Positions 9,214 to 17,185 of a stretch of 64,000 bases of DNA are shown here, in pieces. The number at the start of each line of letters is the position of its first letter. The stretch's first letter is position 1. The DNA comes from Agromyces allii (GTDB lineage: Bacteria; Actinomycetota; Actinomycetes; Actinomycetales; Microbacteriaceae): NCBI RefSeq assembly GCF_009749385.1, contig NZ_WBIN01000010.1, forward strand, positions 1-64,000, given 5' to 3'. The notes under the pieces are model-generated. The model was not told the DNA's origin. It saw nothing but the letters and a program-made list of their open reading frames with translations, and searched no databases. A program made the translations under genes and the position numbers.

Positions 9214-9621
9214 ATGCGCGTCGACGTCACATCCGTCGTGGACGACCGGGGCACGACCGACGTCGCGGGCCACGACGTGCTCGCCCCGGACTGCCCGAGC
9301 CGCGTCGTGTTCGGGCGCATCGGCGAGCGCTGGACCATGCTCGTGATCCTCGCGCTGGCTCGCGCCGGAACGCTGCGCTTCACGGAGCTGAAGACGCAGG
9401 TCGGGCGGGTGACGCCGAAAGTGCTCACCGAGACGCTCCGCGCACTCGAAGACGACGGGCTCATCAGCCGTCGGGCGTTCCAGGACTCGCCGCCCCGCGT
9501 CGAGTACTCGCTCACGCCGCTCGGCGAGTCGCTCCTCGAGCCCATCGATGCGATGCGCGCGTGGGCCGAGCGCCACGTCCCGGAGGTGCTGGCCGCACGC
9601 GAGCGGGCCGCGTCGGCCTGA
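9214..9621 (+). CDS. HxlR family transcriptional regulator
   Basis: This 135-residue winged-helix protein carries the HxlR core: IGERWTMLVILALARAGTLR, FTELKTQVGRVTPKVLTETL (recognition helix) and a wing ending VEYSLTPLGESLLEPI. A cysteine at residue 28 (DCPSR), before the HTH, sits where thiol-sensing HxlR proteins such as YodB or QorR have theirs. It is divergent from the SDR gene with a 71-base shared promoter region and probably controls it. The redox-sensing role is inferred. Confidence 0.88.
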   Translation: MRVDVTSVVDDRGTTDVAGHDVLAPDCPSRVVFGRIGERWTMLVILALARAGTLRFTELKTQVGRVTPKVLTETLRALEDDGLISRRAFQDSPPRVEYSLTPLGESLLEPIDAMRAWAERHVPEVLAARERAASA

Positions 9622-9667
9622 TCGCCTCCGATCGGTCGCGACCGGGTACGAACGCGCCCCGGTGCAC

Positions 9668-9673
9668 TAGCGT
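9668..9673 (+). promoter_or_regulatory. -10 box TAGCGT for leaderless transcript
   Basis: TAGCGT is followed by 7 bases and then GTG at 9681. No ribosome-binding site is present, so the transcript probably starts at the start codon. Confidence 0.55.
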
Positions 9674-9680
9674 GACTCGC

Positions 9681-10244
9681 GTGACCCGCACACTGCTCAT
9701 CATCGACATCCAGAACGACTACTTCCCCGGTGGCGCGCACCCGCTCGTCGGGCCCGAGGCCGCCGCGACCGCCGCCGCCCGACTGCTCGCCTCGCACCGC
9801 GAAGACGCGCAGCCGGTCGTGCACGTCCAGCACGTGTGGGACGCCCCCGACGCCGCGTTCTTCGCGCCGGGCACGGCCGGCGTCGAGATCCACCCGCTCG
9901 TCGCCCCCATCGAGGGCGAGCCCGTCGTCGTCAAGGCGCAGCCGAACGCGTTCCTCGGCACGGACCTCGACGAGCGGCTGCGCGCGGCGGGCGCCGACGA
10001 CGACGGTGTCGTCATCGTCGGCATGATGTCGAGCATGTGCGTCGACGCGACGGTGCGCGCGGCCGCCGACCTCGGCTATTCGGTGACCGTCGTGCACGAC
10101 GCATGCGCCGCGCCCGACCTGACGTTCGGCGACGAGCTCGTGCCCGCCGCCCAGGTGCACGCGGCGTTCATGGCCGCGCTCGCCGACAGCTACGCCGAGG
10201 TCGTCAGCGTCGACGAACTGCTCGGCGGTTCGACCGCCCCGTAG
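9681..10244 (+). CDS. Isochorismatase-family cysteine hydrolase
   Basis: 187 residues from GTG 9681 (GTG 9672 would add three). The catalytic triad of the family is visible: Asp9 (LLIIDIQNDYF), Lys85 (VVVKAQPNAF) and Cys120 (GMMSSMCVDATVR), with the usual cis-peptide region just before the cysteine. Such enzymes hydrolyse amides (nicotinamide, N-carbamoyl compounds) or isochorismate, and the substrate cannot be told here. Its last 55 bases overlap the converging WYL regulator gene. The start is leaderless. Confidence 0.88.
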   Translation: MTRTLLIIDIQNDYFPGGAHPLVGPEAAATAAARLLASHREDAQPVVHVQHVWDAPDAAFFAPGTAGVEIHPLVAPIEGEPVVVKAQPNAFLGTDLDERLRAAGADDDGVVIVGMMSSMCVDATVRAAADLGYSVTVVHDACAAPDLTFGDELVPAAQVHAAFMAALADSYAEVVSVDELLGGSTAP

Positions 10245-11215
10245 GTCTCGGCGAGGCGCGCGCCGAACGCGGCGAGCCGCTGGCGCACGCCTTCGGGCTC
10301 GATCACCTCGGCTCCGTCGACCCAGGCGGCGAGCCGGCGGGCCAGGGCGACCTCGCTGGGGGCGGTGACGCGCACGAGCACGCGCCCGGACCCGTCCGGC
10401 TCCGCCGAGGCCGGAGTGGCCTCCTGGCCGCCGCCGCCGACGAGTTCGGTGCCGCCGACCCATGCGCGGAACTCGTCGAGCACGTCGGCGGCCACGCGTA
10501 CCGTTGCGGTCGCACGCGTTCGGGCCCGGCCGACCTCGGCGCTGAGCTCGCTCCACGCCGCGTCGAGGTCGAAGCCGGCCGGCGGCTCGAACCGCTCGTC
10601 GAGTGCCTCGGCGTCGGTCATGCGATCCACGCGGTAACTGCGCAGTGCGGTGTCGGATGCCGCCGAATCGGCGACGAGGTACCAGGTGCCGCCCTTGTCG
10701 ACGAGCCCGAGCGGACGCACCGTGCGCGCACGGGCTGGCCTGCCCCACGCGGCGTAGTCGAAGCGCACGACCCGCCGTTCGACCACGGCGGCCTGCAGCA
10801 CCGCGACAGCCGTGGGGCGCACGGCCGACGCGCCCCATCCGCCCGCCTCGACCACGACCGACTCGGCCGCCGCCTCGGCCTCGGCGCGGAACGTCACGGG
10901 CAGGGCGCGCATGACCTTGCGGAGCGCCGAACGCGCCGCGTCGCTCTCGCCGGCGCGCGGGCCGAGCGTGAGGAACAGCGCCCGCGCCTCCGACGCGGTG
11001 AAGCCGCTGAGGTCGGTGCGACCCTCGCCGAGCAGCTGCCACCCGCCGCCGCGGCCGGCCTGGGGATAGACGGGGATGCCCGCCGACGACAGCGCCTCGA
11101 GGTCGCGGCGGGCCGTGGCGACCGAGATCTCGAGCTCCGCGGCGAGCTCGGCCGCCGTGACGCGACCGCGCGCCTGCATGAGGAGGAGGGTGGCCACGAG
11201 GCGGTCTGCGCGCAT
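10190..11215 (-). CDS. WYL-domain transcriptional regulator (YafY/DeoR-like HTH)
   Basis: 341 residues. An N-terminal helix-turn-helix (RLVATLLLMQARGRVTAAEL to SVATARRDLEAL) is followed by a GIPVYPQAGRGGGWQLL wing. The middle holds a WYL-type domain with RPLGLVDKGGTWYLVAD and an RSYRVDRM loop that normally binds nucleic acid or small ligands. The C-terminal part matches the WCX extension. It is divergent from a VOC-fold gene. The final 55 bases overlap the isochorismatase gene, and the overlapping tail (VEPPSSSSTLTTSA) looks like read-through sequence. Confidence 0.88.
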   Translation of the reverse strand: MRADRLVATLLLMQARGRVTAAELAAELEISVATARRDLEALSSAGIPVYPQAGRGGGWQLLGEGRTDLSGFTASEARALFLTLGPRAGESDAARSALRKVMRALPVTFRAEAEAAAESVVVEAGGWGASAVRPTAVAVLQAAVVERRVVRFDYAAWGRPARARTVRPLGLVDKGGTWYLVADSAASDTALRSYRVDRMTDAEALDERFEPPAGFDLDAAWSELSAEVGRARTRATATVRVAADVLDEFRAWVGGTELVGGGGQEATPASAEPDGSGRVLVRVTAPSEVALARRLAAWVDGAEVIEPEGVRQRLAAFGARLAETYGAVEPPSSSSTLTTSA

Positions 11216-11227
11216 GTCTCCATTCTC

Positions 11228-11246
11228 GTCAGAAAAGTAGTCAGAA
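11228..11246. promoter_or_regulatory. Direct repeat GTCAGAA x2, candidate regulator site
   Basis: GTCAGAA occurs at 11228-11234 and again at 11240-11246, one helical turn apart, in the 105-base gap between the WYL regulator and the divergent VOC gene. The region is locally AT-rich. It is a candidate site for the WYL regulator. Confidence 0.4.
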
Positions 11247-11320
11247 GGTGAGCACTTATGGGGAGGAGTATGGAATTCATCAGGGCGGCACCGGGTCGCC
11301 AGACACCGAGGGAGACTCCC

Positions 11321-11761
11321 ATGCTGCGAGGCATCGCCACCGTCAACTGCTACGTCGAGGACCCCGCCGCCGCGGCCGCCTGGTACGCCGAGGTGCTCGG
11401 CATCGAGCCGTACTTCACCCGCAACGGCCCCGACGGCACGCCCGCGTACGTCGAGTTCCGCATCGGCGACCATCAGCAGGAGCTCGGCTTCATCGACCGC
11501 CGGTTCGCGCCCGACTCGCTCGCGCCGACGACCGTCGACGGCCGCACCGCCGGACCGCTGGCGCACTGGCACGTCGACGACCTCGAGGGTTCGCTCGCGC
11601 GGCTCATCGAGCTCGGCGCGACCCCGCTGCTGCCGATCACCGAGCACGGCCCAGGCTTCGTCACCGCCTCGGTGGTCGACCCGTTCGGCAACGCGCTCGG
11701 CATCATGACCAACACGCACTACCTGGCGCAGCTCGGCGAGCCGGCCGCGGCGACGGTCTGA
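11321..11761 (+). CDS. VOC-family protein (glyoxalase/bleomycin-resistance fold)
   Basis: This 146-residue protein has two beta-alpha-beta-beta-beta modules: TVNCYVEDPAAAAAWYAEVLG in the first, and HWHVDDLEGSLARLIELGA with VVDPFGNALGIM in the second. The start is the ATG at 11321, preceded by GGGAG; upstream in-frame ATGs lack a site and add non-homologous residues. Divergent from a WYL regulator, it is probably controlled by it. It may be a metal-dependent lyase, dioxygenase or binding protein. Confidence 0.82.
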   Translation: MLRGIATVNCYVEDPAAAAAWYAEVLGIEPYFTRNGPDGTPAYVEFRIGDHQQELGFIDRRFAPDSLAPTTVDGRTAGPLAHWHVDDLEGSLARLIELGATPLLPITEHGPGFVTASVVDPFGNALGIMTNTHYLAQLGEPAAATV

Positions 11762-11800
11762 CCGCGCCCGCCCCACCCGCTGCGCGGACCACGCAGACGA

Positions 11801-11837
11801 GCGGATGCCGGGGCGGTCGCCTGCCCGCGGCATCCGC
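11801..11837. terminator. Hairpin terminator built from the CGGATGCCG repeat
   Basis: GCGGATGCCGGGGC (11801-11814) pairs with GCCCGCGGCATCCGC (11823-11837), with one bulged base. It lies between the converging VOC and M20 peptidase genes. The arms carry the 9-mer described in the findings. Confidence 0.6.
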
Positions 11838-11845
11838 TCGGACCG

Positions 11846-13201
11846 CTACTGGGCTTCGGCCGCGACGAACTTGCGGATGAAGCCGACCTGGGCGGCGATC
11901 ATGCGCTGGATCTCGCCGGGGTCGACCGACTCGTCGGAGGCGTGGATGCGGGACTTCGCCGTGTCCTCCGCGCCCCAGAGCAGGATCGCGGCATCGGGCG
12001 AGACCTTCTTCAACGACGCCACGAGCGGGATCGACGCCCCGCTGCCGATCCGCTCGACCTCGACGCCGTAGGCCTCGGTGAGGGCCTGCTCGCCGGCCAG
12101 GATCGCGGGGTGCGACTCGTCGACGTGGAACGGGTAGCCGGTCTTGACCTTCTCGACGGTGACCTCGCAGTTCCACGGCCGCTTCGACCGCAGGTAGTCC
12201 ATGAGCGCGTTCAGCTGCTCCTCGGCGTCGACGCCCGGGATGATGCGCATCGACAGCTTGGCCTTCACCTCGGGCAGGAGCACGTTCGACGCCTCCGCGG
12301 TGCTCGGCAGGTCCATGCCGAGCACGGTGACCGACGGCTTCGCCCAGATGCGGTCCGAGAGCGACCCGGTGCCGAGGAACTCGACGCCGGGCCGGATCGC
12401 CGATCCGCCGCGGTACACGTCCTCGTCCATGTCGGCACCCTCCCAGGTGCCGCTCGGCACACCGGGGATGACGGTGTCGCCGTGCTCGTCGTGCAGCGAG
12501 TCGAGGATGCGGATCATGGCCGTCATCGCATCGGGCGCCGCGCCGCCGAACTCGCCCGAGTGCACCGGGAACTCGAGCGTTCGCACGGTCACCGTGCACG
12601 CGACGTCCCCTCGGAGCGCGGTCGTGAGCCCTGGGCGCCCGGAGGCCTGGCCGCCGATGTCGCCGATGACGAACGCGTCGGCCGCGAACAGGTCGGGGTT
12701 GGCCTCGACGAACGGCTCGAGGTGCGAGATGGTCTCCTCCTCGCCCTCGACGAGGAGCTTCACGCGGCACGGCCGGTCGGGTCCGAGCAGGCGCAACGTG
12801 GCGTAGTGCATGACGAGGCCCGACTTGTCGTCGGCGGCGCCTCGACCGTAGATGCGGCCGTCCTCCTTCGTCACCGGCTCCCACGGGTCGCTCGACCAGT
12901 TCTGCGACTCGGGTGCCGGCTGCACGTCGTAGTGCGCGTACAGGAGCACGGTCGGCGACCCCTCGGGGCCCGGCAGGTCCGCGTAGACGCACGGGTAACC
13001 GTCGGGCACGTCGAGCAGGCGCACACCCTCTGCACCTGCATCCGTGAACAGGTCGACGACGGCCTGCCCCATCTCGTGCACGGGCTCGGGGTCGAAGCCC
13101 GGGAACGCGACCGATCGGATGCGCACGAGCTTCTCGAGGCGCTCGATCACGTCGGGCATGAGCGCGGCAGCCGCTGCGTTCAGATCGTCGGACTCGGACA
13201 T
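11846..13201 (-). CDS. M20-family dipeptidase (carnosinase-like)
   Basis: This 451-residue zinc dipeptidase has the M20 signatures: LLYAHYDVQPAP (first zinc ligand and catalytic Asp), GRGAADDKSGLVMHYA (bridging Asp), LVEGEEET (catalytic Glu pair) and HVDESHPAIL near the C-terminus. The length and order match the CNDP/PepV dipeptidase group. It lies 72 bases downstream of a Dcu-type transporter on the same strand, so co-transcription is likely. A link between dipeptide cleavage and aspartate or C4-acid transport is plausible but unproven. Confidence 0.88.
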   Translation of the reverse strand: MSESDDLNAAAAALMPDVIERLEKLVRIRSVAFPGFDPEPVHEMGQAVVDLFTDAGAEGVRLLDVPDGYPCVYADLPGPEGSPTVLLYAHYDVQPAPESQNWSSDPWEPVTKEDGRIYGRGAADDKSGLVMHYATLRLLGPDRPCRVKLLVEGEEETISHLEPFVEANPDLFAADAFVIGDIGGQASGRPGLTTALRGDVACTVTVRTLEFPVHSGEFGGAAPDAMTAMIRILDSLHDEHGDTVIPGVPSGTWEGADMDEDVYRGGSAIRPGVEFLGTGSLSDRIWAKPSVTVLGMDLPSTAEASNVLLPEVKAKLSMRIIPGVDAEEQLNALMDYLRSKRPWNCEVTVEKVKTGYPFHVDESHPAILAGEQALTEAYGVEVERIGSGASIPLVASLKKVSPDAAILLWGAEDTAKSRIHASDESVDPGEIQRMIAAQVGFIRKFVAAEAQ

Positions 13202-13273
13202 GGTTCCTCCTTGAGTGGATCGGAGCTGGAGCGGATCGGGGGCCGACCGCGGGTCGACCCGAGCCGAAGCCGG

Positions 13274-14731
13274 TCAGACCGGGATGACGAGCTGCATCAG
13301 CAGGCCCGCGGCGACCACCGCGACCCACGAGACGAGCATGGGGATCGTGAACGAGTGCCAGATCGGCACCTGCGTCAGCTTCGTCGATCCGGTGAGGTCG
13401 GTCTCGACCGCCGCGATCTGCGAACCGTTCGCGGGGAACAGCCAGACGCCGACGAGCGACGGCCACATCGCCGTGATGACACCTGGCGCGAGCCCCGCGG
13501 CGAGCGCGATCGGGATGAGCGTGTTCGTCGTCGCCGACTGGCTCGTGGTGAGGCCCGCGACGAGGAACAGTGCGACGGCGAGCATGATCGGCTGCTGCTC
13601 GATGAAGGCGCCGAGCGGGGCGATGATCGTCTCCTCGTTGGCGCTGATGAACGTGTCCGCCATCCAGGCGATGCCGAACAGGGCCACGGCGGCGACGAAT
13701 CCCGCCTTCAGCAGTGGCTGCTCGACCACCACCGAGGGCTTGACCTTGCGCACGAGGATGATCACGAGGGCCGCACTGAACATGACCATCTCGATGACCG
13801 TCGACATGCCGATCGGCACGAGGTCGCCGTTCTCGTCGGGGAACGCCGGCCGCAGGCCGGAGAACAGGCCGAACAGCACGATGAGGAACGTGCCCGAGAG
13901 GAAGATCCACGCGGCCGTCGCGCCGCCCTTCGGCACGGGGTGCTCGATGCGGTCGGCCTTCGAGGGCTTGGGGGCCGTCGCGGTCGCCGTGTCGCCGGCA
14001 CCCGCACCGGCCGCGCCACCGGCCGTCGCGGTCGCGGTCGCCGTCGACCCGGTCGCCGCGGCGAACTCCGCCTGCAGCACCGGGGGCACCTCGACGGCGC
14101 CCTCCTTGACCTTGGCGAGGAACTTCGGGTCGTGGACGAGCTCCTTGCCGATCCGCTGCTGCACCACGGAGGTGGCGACGCAGGCGACCAGCGAGGCCGG
14201 GATCGTGATGGCGAGGATCTGCGGGAGTCCGTAGCCGGTGCCGTCCATGAGCACGAGGTAGGCGGCCATCGCGGCCGAGACCGGGCTCGCCGTGATGCCG
14301 AGAGCCGACGTGACCGTCGACGAGGCGAGCGCGCGCTCGGGGCGCTGCCCGTTGCGGTAGGCGGTCTCGTAGATGATCGGGATGAGGGCGAAGTAGATGT
14401 TCGAGGTGCCGGCGAGCACCGTGAACACGAACGCCACGATGGGCGCGACGTAGGTGAGCCGCTTCGGGTTCGCCTGGATGATCTTCGACGCGATCGACAC
14501 GAGGTAGTCGATGCCGCCTGCGGCCTGCATGGCCGACGACGCCGTGATGACCGCGATGATGATGAAGAACGCGTCGATCGGGATCGAGCCCGGCGGCAGG
14601 TGGAACCCGAACACGAGGATCGCCGTGCCCACGACGCCCCAGAGCCCGAGGCCCAGGCCGCCGGTGCGAACGCCCATCACGATCGCGCCGATGACGACGA
14701 CCGCCTGCAGAATGACGACCACGTATTCCAT
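13274..14731 (-). CDS. Anaerobic C4-dicarboxylate transporter, DcuA/DcuB type
   Basis: 485 residues with about eleven transmembrane helices. The N-terminal half closely follows Dcu transporters: GGLGLGLWGVVG, ASSAMQAAGGIDYLV, FTVLAGTSNIYFALIPIIYE and ALGITASPVSAAMAAYLV. A central Gly/Ala/Thr-rich hydrophilic loop (about residues 220-265) is longer than in E. coli Dcu proteins. The start is ATG 14731, with a G-rich site upstream. Dcu proteins exchange fumarate, malate, aspartate or succinate. Its presence in a probable aerobe suggests C4-acid or aspartate handling. Confidence 0.85.
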   Translation of the reverse strand: MEYVVVILQAVVVIGAIVMGVRTGGLGLGLWGVVGTAILVFGFHLPPGSIPIDAFFIIIAVITASSAMQAAGGIDYLVSIASKIIQANPKRLTYVAPIVAFVFTVLAGTSNIYFALIPIIYETAYRNGQRPERALASSTVTSALGITASPVSAAMAAYLVLMDGTGYGLPQILAITIPASLVACVATSVVQQRIGKELVHDPKFLAKVKEGAVEVPPVLQAEFAAATGSTATATATAGGAAGAGAGDTATATAPKPSKADRIEHPVPKGGATAAWIFLSGTFLIVLFGLFSGLRPAFPDENGDLVPIGMSTVIEMVMFSAALVIILVRKVKPSVVVEQPLLKAGFVAAVALFGIAWMADTFISANEETIIAPLGAFIEQQPIMLAVALFLVAGLTTSQSATTNTLIPIALAAGLAPGVITAMWPSLVGVWLFPANGSQIAAVETDLTGSTKLTQVPIWHSFTIPMLVSWVAVVAAGLLMQLVIPV

Positions 14732-14856
14732 GAGCCCCCCAGCCGCACAACGACACCCACGACGGCGCCTGTTCGTGAGCATATCGGCGGAGCCCCCACC
14801 GTGGCCAGTACCTGCCGAGCCGTGTTCCGAGCGGATGTCGCGAGCCCGCGCACCGT

Positions 14857-14947
14857 GAACTTCGGGAGTTCTTCACGCACGCGTACGACCATCCGAGCGT
14901 GAGGACGCCGTTTTCACGCCCCGGCGCGGAACTTCGCAGGGAGTTCC
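14857..14947. promoter_or_regulatory. Pair of GAACT/AGTTC inverted repeats between dcu-like and ramB-like genes
   Basis: GAACTTCGGGAGTTC (14857-14871) and GGAACTTCGCAGGGAGTTCC (14928-14947) share the GAACTTCG...GAGTTC pattern, their starts 71-72 bp apart. They lie in the divergent promoter region before the RamB-like regulator at 14985 and could be its operators. The motif is not the RamB box I remember from Corynebacterium. Confidence 0.45.
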
Positions 14948-14984
14948 GTTTGCGGCATCCGCTCGCCCGTGTGACCATCGGAAG

Positions 14985-16523
14985 ATGATCACCGCCGATC
15001 GACGCCCCCGACTCGACGCACACGAGCACCGCACGCCCGCCACGGCCGGTCGCGCCGCCCTCGAGGTCGACGCCGAGCCCGGCACCGAGGTCGACGCGCT
15101 CACGCTCGGACGGCGCATCCGCGAGGGTCGCACGGCACGCGGCCTGACCCTCGGCGAGCTCGCAGCGGCCATCGAGCGGGCCCCGTCGCAGGTCTCGGCG
15201 ATCGAGAACGGCAAGCGCGAGCCGCGGCTGTCGATGCTCCGCACGATCGCGCTCGCGCTCGGCACCACGGCCGACGAGCTGCTGAAGACGGATGCCCCGT
15301 CGGAGCGCGCGGCCCTCGAGATCGCCGTCGAGCGGGCCCAGCGCGGGCCTGTGTTCGCCGCACTCGGGCTGCCCTCGTTCCGCGTCGCGAAGGGCATGAG
15401 CGACCAGACGCTCACGACGATCCTCGCGCTGCACCAGGAGATCGACCGCCTGCACCGCGAACGCGCCGCGACCCCCGAAGAGGCCCGCCGTGCGAACGCG
15501 CAGCTCCGCGCCGAGATGCGCGCCCGCGACAACTTCTACCCCGAGCTCGAGGCCAAGGCCGCCGAGCTGCTCGAGGCCGTCGGACACACGGGCGGGCCGG
15601 TCTCGCACCAGCTCGTCGCCGACATGGCCGGGCACCTCGGCTACTCGCTGCACTACGTCGGCGACCTGCCGCACTCGACCCGGTCGGTGACCGACAAGCG
15701 CAACGGGCGCGTCTACCTGCCGACCGCCCAGTCGCCGTCGCGCGACTCGCGCTCCCCGATCCTCCAGGCACTCGCCTCGCACTTGCTCGGGCACCACGAG
15801 CCGCGCGACTACGCCGAGTTCCTGCGGCAGCGCATCGAGACGAACTACCTCACCGCGGCGATCCTGCTGCCCGAGCAGGCGACCGTGCGTTTCCTCACCG
15901 AGGCGAAGAACCTGCGCCGCATCTCGATGGAAGACCTGCGCGACGCGTTCGCCGTGTCGTACGAGACCGCCGCGCACCGGTTCACGAACGTCGCGACGGC
16001 GCGCCTCGACATCCCGGTCCACTTCACGAAGGTGCACGAGTCGGGCACCATCATCAAGGCCTACGAGAACGACCGCGTGCGGTTCCCGAGCGACGCGCTC
16101 GGCGCGATCGAGGGCACCACGATGTGCCGCAACTGGACCGCGCGCACGGTGTTCGACGTCGAGGACCGCTTCAGCCCCTGGTACCAGTACACCGACACGT
16201 CGTCGGGCACGTTCTGGTGCACCTCGCGCATCGAGAAGGCGAAGGAGGGCGAGTACTCGGTCTCGGTGGGTGTGCCGTTCGAGCACGTGAAGTGGTTCCG
16301 CGGGCGCGAGACACCCCACCGGGCGGTTTCACGCTGCCCCGACCCGTCGTGCTGCCAGGCACCCGCAGGGCTGGCCGAGCGGTGGGCGGATGCCTCGTGG
16401 CCGGCCGCGCGAACGCCGACCTCGCTGCTCGCGGCACTGCCCACCGGCACGTTCCCCGGGGTCGACCAGACCGAGGTGTTCCAGTTCCTCGAGGCGCACG
16501 CGCCGGCTTCGCAGGCGGGGTAG
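14985..16523 (+). CDS. XRE-family regulator of the RamB/short-chain fatty-acyl type (ScfR)
   Basis: 512 residues. After a variable 35-residue leader comes an XRE helix-turn-helix (LGRRIREGRTARGLTLGELA to SAIENGKREPRLSML). A middle region with QALASHLLGHHEPRDYAEF resembles the IrrE/ImmA-like fold of this family, and the C-terminal half carries the conserved cysteines CRNW, FWCTSR and RCPDPSCC. This order is that of RamB and PrpC-type regulators, which control acetate, propionate and glyoxylate genes. No such targets lie nearby; the closest divergent gene is the Dcu transporter. Confidence 0.85.
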   Translation: MITADRRPRLDAHEHRTPATAGRAALEVDAEPGTEVDALTLGRRIREGRTARGLTLGELAAAIERAPSQVSAIENGKREPRLSMLRTIALALGTTADELLKTDAPSERAALEIAVERAQRGPVFAALGLPSFRVAKGMSDQTLTTILALHQEIDRLHRERAATPEEARRANAQLRAEMRARDNFYPELEAKAAELLEAVGHTGGPVSHQLVADMAGHLGYSLHYVGDLPHSTRSVTDKRNGRVYLPTAQSPSRDSRSPILQALASHLLGHHEPRDYAEFLRQRIETNYLTAAILLPEQATVRFLTEAKNLRRISMEDLRDAFAVSYETAAHRFTNVATARLDIPVHFTKVHESGTIIKAYENDRVRFPSDALGAIEGTTMCRNWTARTVFDVEDRFSPWYQYTDTSSGTFWCTSRIEKAKEGEYSVSVGVPFEHVKWFRGRETPHRAVSRCPDPSCCQAPAGLAERWADASWPAARTPTSLLAALPTGTFPGVDQTEVFQFLEAHAPASQAG

Positions 16524-16530
16524 CCGCGGG

Positions 16531-17067
16531 TCAGCGGCGGCGCTCCTGCTCGGCGAGCGCGAGGAACCAGTCGAGGCTCGCCCGGTGCGACACGATGCCG
16601 TAGTCGAGCGTCGCCCGGCGGTACCTGAACAGGCGCGCGTACTCGTCGGGGACGTCGAGCGCGTCGATCTGCCCGGCGAACCCCTCGAGGGCGTCGCGCT
16701 CGTGCGTGATCGCGGCGACGAGGTCGTCGAGCACCGCCTGCCGCACCTCGTCGTCGTCGACGAGTCCGAGGTGGTAGAGCTTCGACAGGGCGGCGACCTC
16801 GAGGTCTCCGCCGGCCACTGGGGCGCGCATCCAGGCGTCGAACGCCTCGCCGCCGGCATCCGTGATCGAGTAGGTCTTCTTGTTGCGGCCGCCGTCGATG
16901 CCCTCGACGAAGGTCACGTACCCCTTGGCGAGCAGCGCCTTGAGCGCGCTCTGCAGGCTGCCGTAGCTCGCGCGGTAGAAGAGCGAGATGCCCTGCTCGA
17001 ACTGCTTGTTCAGCGAGTAGAGGGTCTGCGGGCCGATCAGCAGCAGCCCGAGGATCACGTTGCCCAT
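16531..17067 (-). CDS. PadR family transcriptional regulator (with C-terminal helical domain)
   Basis: This 178-residue PadR of the longer, AphA-like class has MGNVILGLLLIGPQTLYSLN, then YGSLQSALKALLAKGYVTFV (recognition helix and wing start) and GGRNKKTYSITDAGGEAF. The last 90 residues form the helical dimerisation domain. The ATG at 17067 is chosen because GAGAGGAG precedes it; an open reading frame continues upstream without a site. It is divergent from a serine hydrolase and shares a palindromic operator candidate with it. It converges with the RamB-like gene with only 7 bases between stops. Confidence 0.88.
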   Translation of the reverse strand: MGNVILGLLLIGPQTLYSLNKQFEQGISLFYRASYGSLQSALKALLAKGYVTFVEGIDGGRNKKTYSITDAGGEAFDAWMRAPVAGGDLEVAALSKLYHLGLVDDDEVRQAVLDDLVAAITHERDALEGFAGQIDALDVPDEYARLFRYRRATLDYGIVSHRASLDWFLALAEQERRR

Positions 17068-17129
17068 GCGGCTCCTCTCGTGAGTCGGTCGACGACGGAT
17101 GCGGTCGGCGGACGTTAATGCTACGTTCC

Positions 17130-17154
17130 GTGATGTAACGGTTAGTGACATCAC
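17130..17154. promoter_or_regulatory. Inverted repeat GTGATGT-N11-ACATCAC, candidate PadR operator
   Basis: Perfect 7-bp arms are separated by 11 bases, in the 118-base divergent region between the PadR gene and the serine hydrolase. It is the only symmetric element there. Control of both genes by PadR is inferred. Confidence 0.55.
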
Positions 17155-17185
17155 GAACCGCGATCCGTCGGAAGGATTCTCGCAG

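Noticed and set aside
11703-16319. A 1538-codon open frame on the minus strand and many other long Arg/Ala-rich frames
   Set aside because: They overlap well-supported genes out of frame, are made of Arg/Pro/Ala-rich sequence without domains, and result from the scarcity of stop codons in high-GC DNA.
17099-17185. Upstream extension of the serine hydrolase start to 17099
   Set aside because: It would run through the operator-like inverted repeat and has no ribosome-binding site. ATG 17186 has GGAAGGA upstream.
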